This document shows positions 17,457 through 27,335 of a stretch of DNA of 64,000 nucleotides, piece by piece; position 1 is the stretch's first letter, and each line of letters opens with the position of its first letter. The DNA comes from Saprospiraceae bacterium (GTDB taxonomy: Bacteria; Bacteroidota; Bacteroidia; Chitinophagales; Saprospiraceae). Below the pieces are notes generated by a model that made no database searches, had not been told where the DNA came from, and saw nothing but the letters and a program-made list of their open reading frames with translations. A program made the position numbers and the translations under genes. Location: assembly GCA_016787525.1 (NCBI GenBank), contig JAEUUP010000136.1, forward strand, positions 62,001 to 126,000, given 5' to 3'.

Positions 17457-18899
17457 ATGACCATCTTACACGTCAGCGCAGAATGTTATCCTGCCGCCAA
17501 AGCAGGCGGTTTAGGGGATGTAGTGGGTGCTTTGCCCAAATATTTGAACGCAGTCGGTGTCGAAACGGCTGTTATCATGCCCAAACACAGAACAAAATGG
17601 CTCGCCAATCAAGATTTTGAAGTCTTGATGCAAGGCACTGTGCGCTTGGGCTGGGATTGGCAACCTTATGCCATTGAAAAATGCCTGAATACATCTTTAG
17701 GTTACGATTTATATGTTGTCAATGCCCCTCAGTATTTTGATAGGTCAGGCATTTATACCGACGCGTCGGGCAACGGTTTTTACGATGAAGTCGAGCGTTC
17801 TTTGACTTTTCAACAAGCCGTCATTCATTGGGTGATGGGTATGGTAGAAAAACCAAAAGTTATACATTGCCACGACCACCATACGGGTTTGCTGCCATTC
17901 ATGATGCAATATTGCCCAGAATACGTTTCTGTATCACAAATTCCAACTGTTTTTACCATTCACAACGGTCAATATCAAGGTGCATTCAGTTGGAAAAAAG
18001 CGCAAATCATGCCTTTTTATCAAGCTGAGGCAAACGGTCTATTGGATTGGAACAACACCATCAATCCTATGGCTTCTGCTATCAAATGTGCATGGCGATT
18101 TACAACCGTTTCACCAGGCTATTTAGATGAGTTGAAAGCCAATAGTGGTGGTTTAGAATGGTTGATAAATAGCGAAATTCGGAAATCAGCAGGTATTTTG
18201 AATGGTATTGATGCCCAAGTTTGGGATCCACAGACTGACCCCATGCTGGCATATAATTTAGCTGATAGTGATGTAGATACGTATAAAAATAAAAACAAAG
18301 AAGTTCTCGCTCAAATGTTTGGGGTGAATCCTAACTTGCCCATCATCACCTTTATAGGTCGTGCTGTTGGCGAAAAAGGAGCAGACCTTTTGCCCGAATT
18401 GTACGGACGCTATTTGGCAATGGGTGGTGCAGCCAATTTCATTTTTTTAGGCACAGGTGACCCCTCAGTAACCGATGCTTTGACGCGTTTGGCTTACCAA
18501 TTTCCCGACAAAATGGGTGTTATGGTGGACTACAACGAAAAAGTGTCACATCAACTCTACGCAGGTTCAGATTTCCTCATCATGCCCAGCCGTGTTGAAC
18601 CTTGCGGCTTGAATCAAATGTATTCTTTGCGCTATGGCACAGTGCCAATCGTGCGAAGTATTGGTGGCTTACGCGATACTGTTATTGATATTGCTTCGCC
18701 TGACGGTGGTTCAGGTATCCGTTTCAACAACTTTAGTATTGACGATGCGATGATGGCGTTGCACCGCTCTATGCGTCTTTGGTGGGACAACAAAGCACAA
18801 TTTCTCGATTTGCGCCGCCGCATAATGACCATTGACAACTCGTGGGAGTACTCGACGCAGCAGTATTTGACATTGTATAATCAGATTGCAAATTTTTGA
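17457..18899 (+). CDS. glgA: Glycogen synthase (ADP-glucose type, GT5)
   Basis: 480 residues, the normal length for GlgA. The N-terminal HVSAECYPAAKAGGLGDVVG carries the ADP-glucose-binding K-x-GGLGDV motif, and the C-terminal GT-B domain has MPSRVEPCGLNQMYSLRYG, the E-containing nucleotide-sugar motif of GT5. It extends alpha-1,4-glucan chains in the cytoplasm. The neighbouring leftward GH13 enzyme makes a glycogen or starch theme plausible, but no glgB, glgC or glgP is in the window. 10-mer copies at 17725 (APQY) and 18461 (DPSV) lie within, and another (18907) starts 8 bp after the stop. Confidence 0.95.
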   Translation: MTILHVSAECYPAAKAGGLGDVVGALPKYLNAVGVETAVIMPKHRTKWLANQDFEVLMQGTVRLGWDWQPYAIEKCLNTSLGYDLYVVNAPQYFDRSGIYTDASGNGFYDEVERSLTFQQAVIHWVMGMVEKPKVIHCHDHHTGLLPFMMQYCPEYVSVSQIPTVFTIHNGQYQGAFSWKKAQIMPFYQAEANGLLDWNNTINPMASAIKCAWRFTTVSPGYLDELKANSGGLEWLINSEIRKSAGILNGIDAQVWDPQTDPMLAYNLADSDVDTYKNKNKEVLAQMFGVNPNLPIITFIGRAVGEKGADLLPELYGRYLAMGGAANFIFLGTGDPSVTDALTRLAYQFPDKMGVMVDYNEKVSHQLYAGSDFLIMPSRVEPCGLNQMYSLRYGTVPIVRSIGGLRDTVIDIASPDGGSGIRFNNFSIDDAMMALHRSMRLWWDNKAQFLDLRRRIMTIDNSWEYSTQQYLTLYNQIANF

Positions 18900-18999
18900 G
18901 CTGAGGTACTGAGGGGGGCTATCTCAAATGGTGAAATTGGATTTTGTTCCGAATTTTAATAAGTATTTATCACTAAATTAATAGAAACTACTCTAATTA

Positions 19000-19421
19000 C
19001 AATACTTCGGTAGTCTTTTAAGCGTAAATCAATGCCACCTATACATTCGAGCGTAAGGTATGGGAAACCTCGAAGGTTTCCATACCTGATATTCTTAATT
19101 AACGCTCGGATGTAAAGACGGCGGAGTGGAGTTTTTGGAGGGAGGTTTTAAGTAATCAGAAATAAGTTTTCGCGTGTTTGATACTCACTGTTTTGCACTA
19201 CGCGCAAAAGACGTACTTTGAAAGTTTTTCTATTGGAGTGAGCGATTTTTTTATTAAAATTTTGGCTTTGCCAAAATTTTAATCAAAAAATCGCTCACTC
19301 CTCAAAGTCCTTTTCGCCGCCAAAGGCGGCGTTTAAAATGCACAAAAACTTATTCTTGACTACTTAATTTTTTCAGCGGCGAAGCCGCCGTTTTTCAACT
19401 AAAAAATTACCGAAGTATTGA
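19000..19421. repeat. Composite inverted-repeat element with two nested insertions
   Basis: The outer ends are inverted copies of CAATACTTCGGTA (19000-19012 and about 19409-19421). The outer sequence matches the simple element at 4603-4733 in reverse complement. Two extra blocks interrupt it. Block 1, about 19041-19114, has ends ATACATTCGAGCGT and inverted ACGCTCGGATGTAA and a 14-15-bp hairpin inside. Block 2, about 19153-19363, has ends TAATCAGAAATAAGTTTT and the inverted near-copy AAAACTTATTCTTGACTA, an internal ACTCACTGTTTT, and a 32-bp central stem with one mismatch (19235-19266 with 19270-19301). It fills most of the gap 18900-19449. Confidence 0.8.
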
Positions 19422-19449
19422 TATAGTAACAAGTTTTTAGGATAAATGA

Positions 19450-21357
19450 TTATTTCATTAACTCAATCACTTGAATTGAACCCGAAGGCACAATCAAATT
19501 GTTTAAATCCGAAATAGTTTTATCTGTCAAAATGTCCTTACCATGTGTTGCTGTGCCGATATTTTCAGCAAAACGTTTCAAGGAAAGTGTTTGTGCGTTA
19601 TCACTTTGACTCATAATAACCATAATATTTTGTTGCTCATCGTGCCGAAAATAGACATAAATACCATTTTGAGGTAAATATTGTGTCAATTTACCTGTTT
19701 GTAATGCAGAAGAGGATTTGCGATAATTGGCCATTTTTTTCACAAAATTGAATGCCTCATTTTCTTGCTCAGTGCGGTCAGATGCTAAAAACTTATTTTT
19801 TGCATCACCTACCCAACCACCAGGAAAATCACGACGCACTTCTGCATCCGATGGGTTTTTGAAGTTTTTCATCAATACTTCTGTTCCATAGTACAGTTGA
19901 GGTACACCACGGGTAGTCAATAGAAAACCAATACCTTGTTTATACCGATTCATATTTTCGCCAACCATTGAAAAAAAACGATTTTCATCATGATTATCCA
20001 AAAAAGTCATGTTGAGCAAAGGCTCTTCATAAAGCATATCTTCTGCCAAAGTACTGTACAAACGATTGAAACCCTTGCCCCAATCGAACCCCTCAGTAAG
20101 TGCGGGTGCAACCGCATGAAATAAGACAAAGTCGTTAGGCGATGGCAAATTGCTTTTGAAGGGGGCATTTATCGTGTTGCGCGTGTAGTAAGCTTGGCTC
20201 ACAACGCTATGCACAGAGTTTTCGCCTGTGATAAACATTTTAGGATATTCTTCCAACAAAGCTCGATTCAAACGATTCATAAACTCTAAATCATTGTATT
20301 GATATGTGTCAACACGCCAACCATCTACGCCGAAATATTCGCAAGTCCACAGTGCATGTTGCATCAAATAGGTCGCAACAAAAGGATTATCGTGGTTCAA
20401 ATCGGGCAAAAATGGCACAAACCAACCATTTTGTTGCACTTTGAAGTCGCTCGTATTACCATGTACAAAGTCCACAACAGGCTCATCGCGATAAGATGTA
20501 TTCGTATATGTTGCCCATTGATGTAGCCAATCTTTCATCGGCACATCTTTCAAAATCCAATGATTGATGCCCACATGATTATAAACAGCATCTTGAATCA
20601 CCTTCAAACCTTTGGCATGAGCCGCTTCAATCAATTTTTTATAAGCTACATTGCCGCCCAAACGTTTGTCCACATTGTAGTGGTCAGTGAAACCATAGCC
20701 ATGGTATGCAGAACGCATTGCGCCTCCTTCATTGGTCTGTGGTTGATTGTTTTCAATAACAGGATTGAGCCATAAAGTCGTTACTCCTAAATCTTTTATA
20801 TAATCTAAATGATTGATAATACCTTGCAAATCGCCGCCATGACGCAAAAAAGGATTATTACGATCAGAAGCGGTATCTGCCATATCCGAAAACTTGTCAT
20901 TCGATGGGTCAGCATTCGAGAATCTATCTGGCAAAATGAGATAAATAAAATCCTTAGAATTAATCTCTTGTGGTTTTTGGTCTCTCACATGGAGTTCGTA
21001 TGGAAAGGTGGTTTTAGCTGTTTGCTCTGTTATCAGATTTTTTTTTCCTTTTAAATAAAAGGTCTTGGTCAGTTCTATATCAAATTTTCCTGCTTTTGCT
21101 TCAGTCCCAATTGTGACATCAATGAACAAATAATTGGGGTTTTCGACCTCTATGACTCTATTAATCGTTACACCACCGTAGTTAATAGCGACTTGAGAGC
21201 CTTTGATATTGTCACCATAAACAAGGAGTTGAAGATTTGGGTTTTTCATGCCCACCCACCAATTTGTTGGGTCTATCCTTTTGATGGTTGGGTTTTGTGC
21301 TTGAGCAAACACAGCAAAAAGGAGTAGGCAATGTATGCCTAAAAGAAGATTTTTCAT
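19450..21357 (-). CDS. Secreted GH13 alpha-amylase family enzyme (cyclomaltodextrinase/neopullulanase type)
   Basis: 635 residues. A signal peptide (ending FAQAQ) is followed by an N-terminal beta-sandwich domain (about residues 22-125), then the GH13 barrel starting YLILPDRFSNADPSND. The catalytic triad is complete: nucleophile D350 in DGWRVD, acid/base E379 in ITGENS, and D457 in DNHD. Conserved DAVYNHVG is also present. A C-terminal beta domain closes the protein. It should hydrolyse alpha-1,4-glucans or cyclodextrins in the periplasm or at the cell surface. A 10-mer at 20089 is read as LTEGF. A -7 box (TACCTTTG on the minus strand, 21386-21393) lies just upstream. Confidence 0.92.
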   Translation of the reverse strand: MKNLLLGIHCLLLFAVFAQAQNPTIKRIDPTNWWVGMKNPNLQLLVYGDNIKGSQVAINYGGVTINRVIEVENPNYLFIDVTIGTEAKAGKFDIELTKTFYLKGKKNLITEQTAKTTFPYELHVRDQKPQEINSKDFIYLILPDRFSNADPSNDKFSDMADTASDRNNPFLRHGGDLQGIINHLDYIKDLGVTTLWLNPVIENNQPQTNEGGAMRSAYHGYGFTDHYNVDKRLGGNVAYKKLIEAAHAKGLKVIQDAVYNHVGINHWILKDVPMKDWLHQWATYTNTSYRDEPVVDFVHGNTSDFKVQQNGWFVPFLPDLNHDNPFVATYLMQHALWTCEYFGVDGWRVDTYQYNDLEFMNRLNRALLEEYPKMFITGENSVHSVVSQAYYTRNTINAPFKSNLPSPNDFVLFHAVAPALTEGFDWGKGFNRLYSTLAEDMLYEEPLLNMTFLDNHDENRFFSMVGENMNRYKQGIGFLLTTRGVPQLYYGTEVLMKNFKNPSDAEVRRDFPGGWVGDAKNKFLASDRTEQENEAFNFVKKMANYRKSSSALQTGKLTQYLPQNGIYVYFRHDEQQNIMVIMSQSDNAQTLSLKRFAENIGTATHGKDILTDKTISDLNNLIVPSGSIQVIELMK

Positions 21358-21385
21358 ATTATTCTGTTGTTTAGTTAAATTTTGC

Positions 21386-21393
21386 CAAAGGTA
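21386..21393 (-). promoter_or_regulatory. -7 box TACCTTTG of the GH13 gene
   Basis: An exact TAnnTTTG match on the minus strand, 29 bp upstream of the start. A TTTG lies further upstream but at a spacing of only about 15 bp, so the -33 assignment is weak. Confidence 0.45.
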
Positions 21394-21502
21394 AAAAAAT
21401 TAAAATGTCAAAGATTTTAAGGGCTACTTATTTTTTTATAGAGAGCGATATACGTGAAAGTGGCATTTTCTAACCATTGATGTATTAAAAGAGAATAAAA
21501 CA

Positions 21503-22384
21503 TCATTTTTTATTTTTCTGAATGGCAAAAATATTGCTCACTTTGCGTTCACCTTCGTGGTCAAAAAGTTTGTTGTCGCAAGGCATATTAACTACACCAC
21601 CGCTGGGTTGCTCAGCAATATACATTGTTGTTGAGCCTCCACCATCGAAATTAACAGCATCGCGACAGCCCAATGTTTTCATCAAAAAGGTCAACTCATG
21701 CAGATTTAAACCCTGCGATTGGGCTGTGCGTCCATCCACAGTCAACAAAATTAGCTCACTTTTTTCCGTTATACAGGCGCAACTGCGAGGGTGACGATTG
21801 TCGTTGAAAGCGATTTTACTGAGGGGGACACTATCGCCTTGCCACAACAAAAGTGGTCCTGTTACTAAGACGTTGTCGTACTTTAATTTATCAGACCATT
21901 TGAGATCAAGTGAATCCGTTTGGCGTACAATACTCACTTTATTGTTCTGAATCACAAGACCCGATTTTTGATGAAACGTAAGTTTACCTTTAGCGTCAAG
22001 GCGACTCGTATCCAATATGACCCCATTCACTTTGATAAAATCTACAGCACCGCCGTTCTTTACATCAAAAAATGACCCATTGATGGCCGCTATTGCACCT
22101 GCTTGCTGTGCCAATTTCGAGGTTTTCACTAACGAATCGCCTGCAGAAACCAAAGAAAGGCGATATTTTTTTTGCCCTTTTGGGGCTATCTTCACATAAT
22201 GAATATTTTGATTCGATTGAAACAGTTGATTATCTACAAAATGAAAATGATACCAAGCCAAGCCTTTTCCGAGCTTAACACGCACCCATGCAGCATCTAT
22301 TAATGTAGCTTTATCCTGCTTAGTTTGAGCTAATGCCGACAGGTGGTAAAACCAAATGAAAGTATAAAACAGTAATTTTTTCAT
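21503..22384 (-). CDS. Phosphodiester glycosidase (NAGPA-domain) family exported protein
   Basis: 293 residues when started at MKKLLFYTFIWFYHLSALAQ, a normal signal peptide; a longer frame upstream would bury this signal and is not used. The C-terminal half carries the NAGPA hallmarks: AAINGSFFDVKNGGAVDFIKV, LLTVDGRT-SQGL-type region, and DAVNFDGGGSTTMYI. Proteins of this domain cleave or remodel sugar phosphodiesters, for example in exopolysaccharide or wall-polymer turnover. It faces leftward and lies 145 bp upstream of the amylase gene, possibly in one transcript. A 10-mer at 21817 is read as VPLSK. Confidence 0.88.
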   Translation of the reverse strand: MKKLLFYTFIWFYHLSALAQTKQDKATLIDAAWVRVKLGKGLAWYHFHFVDNQLFQSNQNIHYVKIAPKGQKKYRLSLVSAGDSLVKTSKLAQQAGAIAAINGSFFDVKNGGAVDFIKVNGVILDTSRLDAKGKLTFHQKSGLVIQNNKVSIVRQTDSLDLKWSDKLKYDNVLVTGPLLLWQGDSVPLSKIAFNDNRHPRSCACITEKSELILLTVDGRTAQSQGLNLHELTFLMKTLGCRDAVNFDGGGSTTMYIAEQPSGGVVNMPCDNKLFDHEGERKVSNIFAIQKNKK

Positions 22385-22516
22385 GTTGAGACAGTTGTAA
22401 ACTACAACAAACTTAGCTAAGTTCCACAACTTCACAAAAAAATATAGCAGTCATTTTATGCTATACCTAAAAACCTTTAACTTAATTTAAGTAAAATGGT
22501 TATGATAAAAACAACT

Positions 22517-22549
22517 ATTTGATTATCAAATATTTACCCCATAACTTTG
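22517..22549 (+). promoter_or_regulatory. Promoter with overlapping palindrome ahead of the giant secreted protein
   Basis: TTTG at 22518-22521 and TAACTTTG at 22542-22549 (an exact TAnnTTTG) are spaced by 20 bp. The -33 box is embedded in the 15-bp palindrome ATTTGAT-T-ATCAAAT (22517-22531), which could be an operator. Confidence 0.6.
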
Positions 22550-22598
22550 TACCATAAAAACTTATTTATCTGTGAACTTATGCGACACACTGGTTCAA

Positions 22599-25500
22599 AT
22601 GAGAAAACATTTACCTACCAAACTTACAATCTGCCTTTTACTTATTGCCATTATATCTGCGCTCCCCACCTCTCAGGCACAAGTAAACTTTACGGCTAAT
22701 GATGCTGTTCGACCTTATATTGGAGGTTTTCGGGCAGGTGTCAATTTTGATATTTATCGTGGTTTCAGCGATGAAGACCTAGCCATGCTCGCTGCTGGTA
22801 GCGACTATCATGGCGTGTCAGGTGTGCAAGCCAAAGCCATTCGCCCTGCTTTTTTTGAGAATTTTGCAGAGCTTTTTGGCTACGATAGCCGCCTTTCTAC
22901 CATGCGTTTTTACGACTCCTTAGGTCTGAAAGACAATACGCTTATGGTAGGTTTTCCGTCGGATGAACACCGTGACCCAACGCGCTATTGTCCTGATTAT
23001 CAATCTACTGTATTCAAAAACCTGTATGCACCCATTTGGGACAATGGTGAAAATGGCACACCTGTCAACGACACAAATTACTATGCCCTCTACATCTGGA
23101 AGACAGTTAGTCGCTATCACAAATATGTCAAGTTTTTTGAAGTGTGGAATGAGCCAGGCTATGACTACACAGGCGGAAAAGGTTGGTTGCCACGTGGTGC
23201 GTCTGGTAGCTGGTGGGACAACAATCCCGAACCTTGCGACTACAAGTTGCGTGCGCCCATTTTTACGTATATACGCATGTTGCGCATCACCTATGAGATT
23301 GTTAAAACCATCAATCCAAATTGTTATGTAATGACTTCTGGGCTAGGTTATCCCTCGTTTCTCGATGCTATTTTGCGCAATACCGACAATCCAAATGGTG
23401 GACAAGTGACCCCTCAGTATCCGAAACGAGGCGGTGCTTATTTTGATGGTATTGGTTATCATGCCTACCCACATTTCGACGATGCCTTGCGCCAATGGAA
23501 CAATTCACGTCAGACTTGGGACTATTCACGCCATTCTGATGCCGCAGCTAAAGACCCAGAACGCATCAAAAATCAGTTTGAAGATGTATTGAAAAACTAC
23601 GGTTACAACGGCACGATGTACCCTAAAAAGACTTATATCATCACAGAATCTAATATACCCAGAAAAGAGTTCGGAGAGTATATCGGGTCGGCAGATGCAC
23701 AGAAAAATTGGATTCCGAAAGTGCTTGTCAACTGTATAAAAAACGATATTTGGCAACTTCATGTCTTTAAAATTGCAGAAGAAACTGACTCTTCTACCGC
23801 TACTTATGAGTTCGACGTGATGGGTTTGTATAAAAAAATTCACTACTCCAACAAAACACGCCCAGAACTGACTGAGGAAGGTTGGGCTTTTAAAACGGCA
23901 TCGCAAATTTTATTTGGCAAAGTGTATGATGCGGCTAAAACCCAACAAATGAATTTGCCGACAAATGTAGAAGGCGTAGCTTTGCGAGATACTAACAGCA
24001 TCTACACCTATTGTTTATGGGCAAAAACGACAGTTGACAAGAACGAAACAGCTAATGCAATCTATTCATTTCCAATAAGTTTTGGCTCTGATTTATTGAT
24101 AAAACAAAATTTGGATTATGCAGCGACTCTGAAGCTTGATGCTGTTTCGCCACAAAACATTGTTCTGACAGCAACACCTATTTTTTTAACAGAACGAAAA
24201 ATCCGCCTTTCACAACAAAACATCTGTGAAGGCTCCACCATCAGTTTCGACGATTTGACCCCCTCAGTATCTCGCACTTGGACAATTGAAATTGCACCCA
24301 ATCAGACCATAACCGAAACCGTCAAATCGTTTGTCAAAACCTTTTCGGTGCGAGGCAACTATGCCGTTCACATGGTAGCAAAAGATGCCAATGGCAACGA
24401 ATTAACTCGCCAAACATTAAACATTAATGTTGAAAAACCGCCTGTTGCCAATTTCAGTGCCACTGTTCAAAACCCCTCCGTCATTCTTAAAAATATGTCA
24501 ACGACTAATGTAGATTCATTGCGTTGGGATTTTTCGGATGGTTCAAAATCTAACTTACCTGATTTAACTAAAACGTTTTATAATTCAGGCAATTTTACCT
24601 TAAAATTAACTGTTAGCAATCGTTGTGGCAGTCATAATTTACAGAAAACCGTATCAATCGCCGCACCTCGTGCGCCACAAATAGCTAAAACTGCCAACGA
24701 TACCACCCCTCAGTATAATAAGCCATTTAGAGCGGGTGTAAATATGCGTTTTGTCGAAGGTTGGACGGATGAACAAATTGCCGACATCGCCGCCGGCAAT
24801 CGCGAACAGCCCAATTTAGGCACACAAGGTGGCATTGGTGCAAAATCGTTGCGCACAATGTTACCCGAATATTTTACGAAGTTTTGGGGAGCAAACGTGC
24901 GCACTCGTACTTTTCAACATTACCAAAATATTGACTTACAAGATATTGTACTCACTTTGGGATCACCCGACTCAGCTCATCGAGACCCTAATTTCTATTG
25001 TTATTCAGAGCAATCGGCGTTTTTCAAAAATATGTACACCGATATTTTTGACAATGGCGCAAACGGAACGATTGTGAATGACACCAATTATTTTGCAAAA
25101 TATGTCTTTGATTTAGTCCGACTTTACAAAGATGAAGTCAAATTTTGGGAGGTTTGGGACACACCAGGTTGGGACATCGAAGGTAAAAATGGCTGGAAAC
25201 CGCGCAATTGGCAGCACAATTGGTGGGAGAACAACCCTGACCCTTGCGAATTAGGCACAAAAGCCCCTATTCAGCACTTGGTGCGTATGATGCGTATTGC
25301 CTATGAAGTCATCAAACGAGAAGACCCATCGGCTTTTGTAGTGTATTCGGGTTCGGGTTTTGCGAGTTTTCTCGATGCTGTTTGTCGCAACACTGACAAC
25401 CCTACCGATGGCTCGACCACCCCTCAGTATCCGTTTGGTGGTGGTGCGTATTTTGACGCTGTTTTGTACAACGTTTTCCCACATTTCGATGGCACTTTAG

Positions 25501-26987
25501 CCGCTTTTGACCAAAATTTGGGTCGTGTCGTTTACAAAAGAAACTCAGATGAAGCCATAAAAAGCATCACAACACAACGCGACTCACTGCAATCTATTTT
25601 GAAAAAATATGGGTACGATGGACAACGCTCGCCCAGAAAACAATTCATCATCGGAGAAATCAATGTGCCACGCAAACCTATGGGTACAATGGGTTTCGGC
25701 AGCGATGAGGTTCAAAAAAACTTTATCATAAAAAGTTATATCACTGCTGCAACGAACGGTGTTTTGCAAATGAATGTGAAAAGTATTTCGGAAGAAAGCA
25801 CGTTTGAGGAAGCTACGGACGGCAGTCAATTGATGGGTTTGTACCAAAAGCTAACAGAACAGCCGTATCATCGAACAGCTAATATTCAAGGGTTTGCATT
25901 CAAGACTGTGAGCGAAATTTTATTTTCTCAAACCTACGATTCTGCCCGAACCAAGATGCTCAATTTGCCTTTATCAGTACGTGGTGCGGCTTTTAAAAAC
26001 AGTGCGAACAAATACACTTATGTGTTGTGGGCAAAAGCCAGCGATGACCTTTCGGAATGGGGTAGTGCCTCTTATTCTTTTCCTAACTCATTGCCAATTA
26101 ATCGTTTATATAAGCGTGAATGGTCATGGAGTCAGAACAAAACGATGAGTACCGTTACGGCTCAAAACATACCCCTCAGTACGACACCTATTTTTTTGAG
26201 CGAAGATTCGGTTATTTTGCGGTCGCCTTTAGCGGCATTTTCATCCGACACAAGAGTCGCTTGCCCACCTCTGACGGTCAAGTTTACGGATAATTCTGCC
26301 GATGCAGTGAGTTATTTGTGGCATTTTGACGGCGGTATACCTTCGCTTTCGACGGATAAAAATCCAACTGTTGTGTATCGGCAAAGTGGAAAATATGATG
26401 TCGTTTTGGAAGTTCGGAATGCACAAGGTGTTCATGCACATCGTAAAATCGAATATATCGAAGTTGCGCCTGCACCCAAAGCTGATTTTAGATGGAGTCG
26501 TCCAAATGACACCAGTTTGCTCATCAATTTTGTCAGCGCAAGTCAAAATTCGTTCACTATGATTTGGGATTTTGGCGATGGCACGGGCGATTTTTCGCTC
26601 AACCCAAGCCATCGTTACAAGCAAAAAGGTATTTATCGAATCCGTCTGATTGCTGTTAACGATTGTGGTCGAGATACCATTTTCAAAACCATTGATTTGA
26701 GCGGAACGAGTTTGAAAGAACCGACACAAATTGCTCATTTTCAATATTTTCCAAACCCATTTGAAACGGATTTGACCGTTCAATTTCATTTGACTGAACC
26801 TTCGCACATTGGGTTTGATTTATTCGATGTGTCGGGTAAGTTGGTAGAAATTTTATCATCATGGCGTTTCTATACTGAGGGGTCGCACAATATGCAGTTT
26901 TCGCCAAAAGATATGCCTAAAGGAATGTATATTTTGCGTTTAAAAACGGATAAACAGGTGATTTATAAACAAATTGTGAAAATGTAG
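22599..26987 (+). CDS. Giant T9SS-secreted protein, two tandem clan GH-A-like domains and PKD domains
   Basis: 1462 residues from the ATG at 22599, which gives a normal signal peptide; a GTG nine codons earlier is less likely. Residues about 25-480 and 690-1140 are two homologous copies of a TIM-barrel glycosidase-like domain. Copy 1 has FFEVWNEPGYD with N184-E185 (acid/base in clan GH-A) and TESN with E350 as likely nucleophile. Copy 2 has EVWDTPGWD, D854-T855 in place of Asn-Glu, while E1020 in IGEIN is kept. PKD-like domains (WDFSDGS; WHFDGG; WDFGDGTG) lie between and after them, and residues about 1375-1462 form a T9SS type A sorting domain (YFPNPFETDLTVQF ... GMYILRLKTDKQVIYKQIVK). Six 10-mer copies occur inside. 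Confidence 0.88.
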   Translation: MRKHLPTKLTICLLLIAIISALPTSQAQVNFTANDAVRPYIGGFRAGVNFDIYRGFSDEDLAMLAAGSDYHGVSGVQAKAIRPAFFENFAELFGYDSRLSTMRFYDSLGLKDNTLMVGFPSDEHRDPTRYCPDYQSTVFKNLYAPIWDNGENGTPVNDTNYYALYIWKTVSRYHKYVKFFEVWNEPGYDYTGGKGWLPRGASGSWWDNNPEPCDYKLRAPIFTYIRMLRITYEIVKTINPNCYVMTSGLGYPSFLDAILRNTDNPNGGQVTPQYPKRGGAYFDGIGYHAYPHFDDALRQWNNSRQTWDYSRHSDAAAKDPERIKNQFEDVLKNYGYNGTMYPKKTYIITESNIPRKEFGEYIGSADAQKNWIPKVLVNCIKNDIWQLHVFKIAEETDSSTATYEFDVMGLYKKIHYSNKTRPELTEEGWAFKTASQILFGKVYDAAKTQQMNLPTNVEGVALRDTNSIYTYCLWAKTTVDKNETANAIYSFPISFGSDLLIKQNLDYAATLKLDAVSPQNIVLTATPIFLTERKIRLSQQNICEGSTISFDDLTPSVSRTWTIEIAPNQTITETVKSFVKTFSVRGNYAVHMVAKDANGNELTRQTLNINVEKPPVANFSATVQNPSVILKNMSTTNVDSLRWDFSDGSKSNLPDLTKTFYNSGNFTLKLTVSNRCGSHNLQKTVSIAAPRAPQIAKTANDTTPQYNKPFRAGVNMRFVEGWTDEQIADIAAGNREQPNLGTQGGIGAKSLRTMLPEYFTKFWGANVRTRTFQHYQNIDLQDIVLTLGSPDSAHRDPNFYCYSEQSAFFKNMYTDIFDNGANGTIVNDTNYFAKYVFDLVRLYKDEVKFWEVWDTPGWDIEGKNGWKPRNWQHNWWENNPDPCELGTKAPIQHLVRMMRIAYEVIKREDPSAFVVYSGSGFASFLDAVCRNTDNPTDGSTTPQYPFGGGAYFDAVLYNVFPHFDGTLAAFDQNLGRVVYKRNSDEAIKSITTQRDSLQSILKKYGYDGQRSPRKQFIIGEINVPRKPMGTMGFGSDEVQKNFIIKSYITAATNGVLQMNVKSISEESTFEEATDGSQLMGLYQKLTEQPYHRTANIQGFAFKTVSEILFSQTYDSARTKMLNLPLSVRGAAFKNSANKYTYVLWAKASDDLSEWGSASYSFPNSLPINRLYKREWSWSQNKTMSTVTAQNIPLSTTPIFLSEDSVILRSPLAAFSSDTRVACPPLTVKFTDNSADAVSYLWHFDGGIPSLSTDKNPTVVYRQSGKYDVVLEVRNAQGVHAHRKIEYIEVAPAPKADFRWSRPNDTSLLINFVSASQNSFTMIWDFGDGTGDFSLNPSHRYKQKGIYRIRLIAVNDCGRDTIFKTIDLSGTSLKEPTQIAHFQYFPNPFETDLTVQFHLTEPSHIGFDLFDVSGKLVEILSSWRFYTEGSHNMQFSPKDMPKGMYILRLKTDKQVIYKQIVKM

Positions 26988-27059
26988 GTCACTTTTTGCA
27001 AACAGCTCGTTAGGTTTTACGAGGTTCAGAAAAATCTATCACTAAATCATAACGAACAA

Positions 27060-27115
27060 GATATGTGAAAGTCAAGCGGATTGTGATCATTTTGGAGAGG
27101 CCTGCCTCAAAATGG
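27060..27115. repeat. Imperfect hairpin in the gap before the fad genes
   Basis: GATTGTGA...CATTTTG near 27079 pairs imperfectly with CAAAATGGCTCACAATC near 27108-27124. It is probably a degraded member of the hairpin repeats. The region 26988-27227 holds no gene that I can support. Confidence 0.35.
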
Positions 27116-27227
27116 CTCACAATCATTGGCAAAATGGAACTTACTCTTCTGAAAGTCAGAGAACACTCCGTCAAGTTTATCAAAAACTAAATTCTTTTTA
27201 TATTAAAATGCTTAGCTTAAACGCATT

Positions 27228-27260
27228 AAGGGTTCGTGAAGCATCACGAATCCTTTTTTT
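27228..27260 (+). terminator. Rho-independent terminator
   Basis: AAGGGTTCGTGA pairs with TCACGAATCCTT across an AGCA loop (one mismatch) and is followed by a T-run on the plus strand. It ends transcription from the giant secreted-protein gene. Confidence 0.8.
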
Positions 27261-27335
27261 TAGCAACAAAACTTGAAAACAGGAGTTTAATTGAAAAAAT
27301 AATCCTCAAAAACTTTTTTACTTTGCTGAACATAC

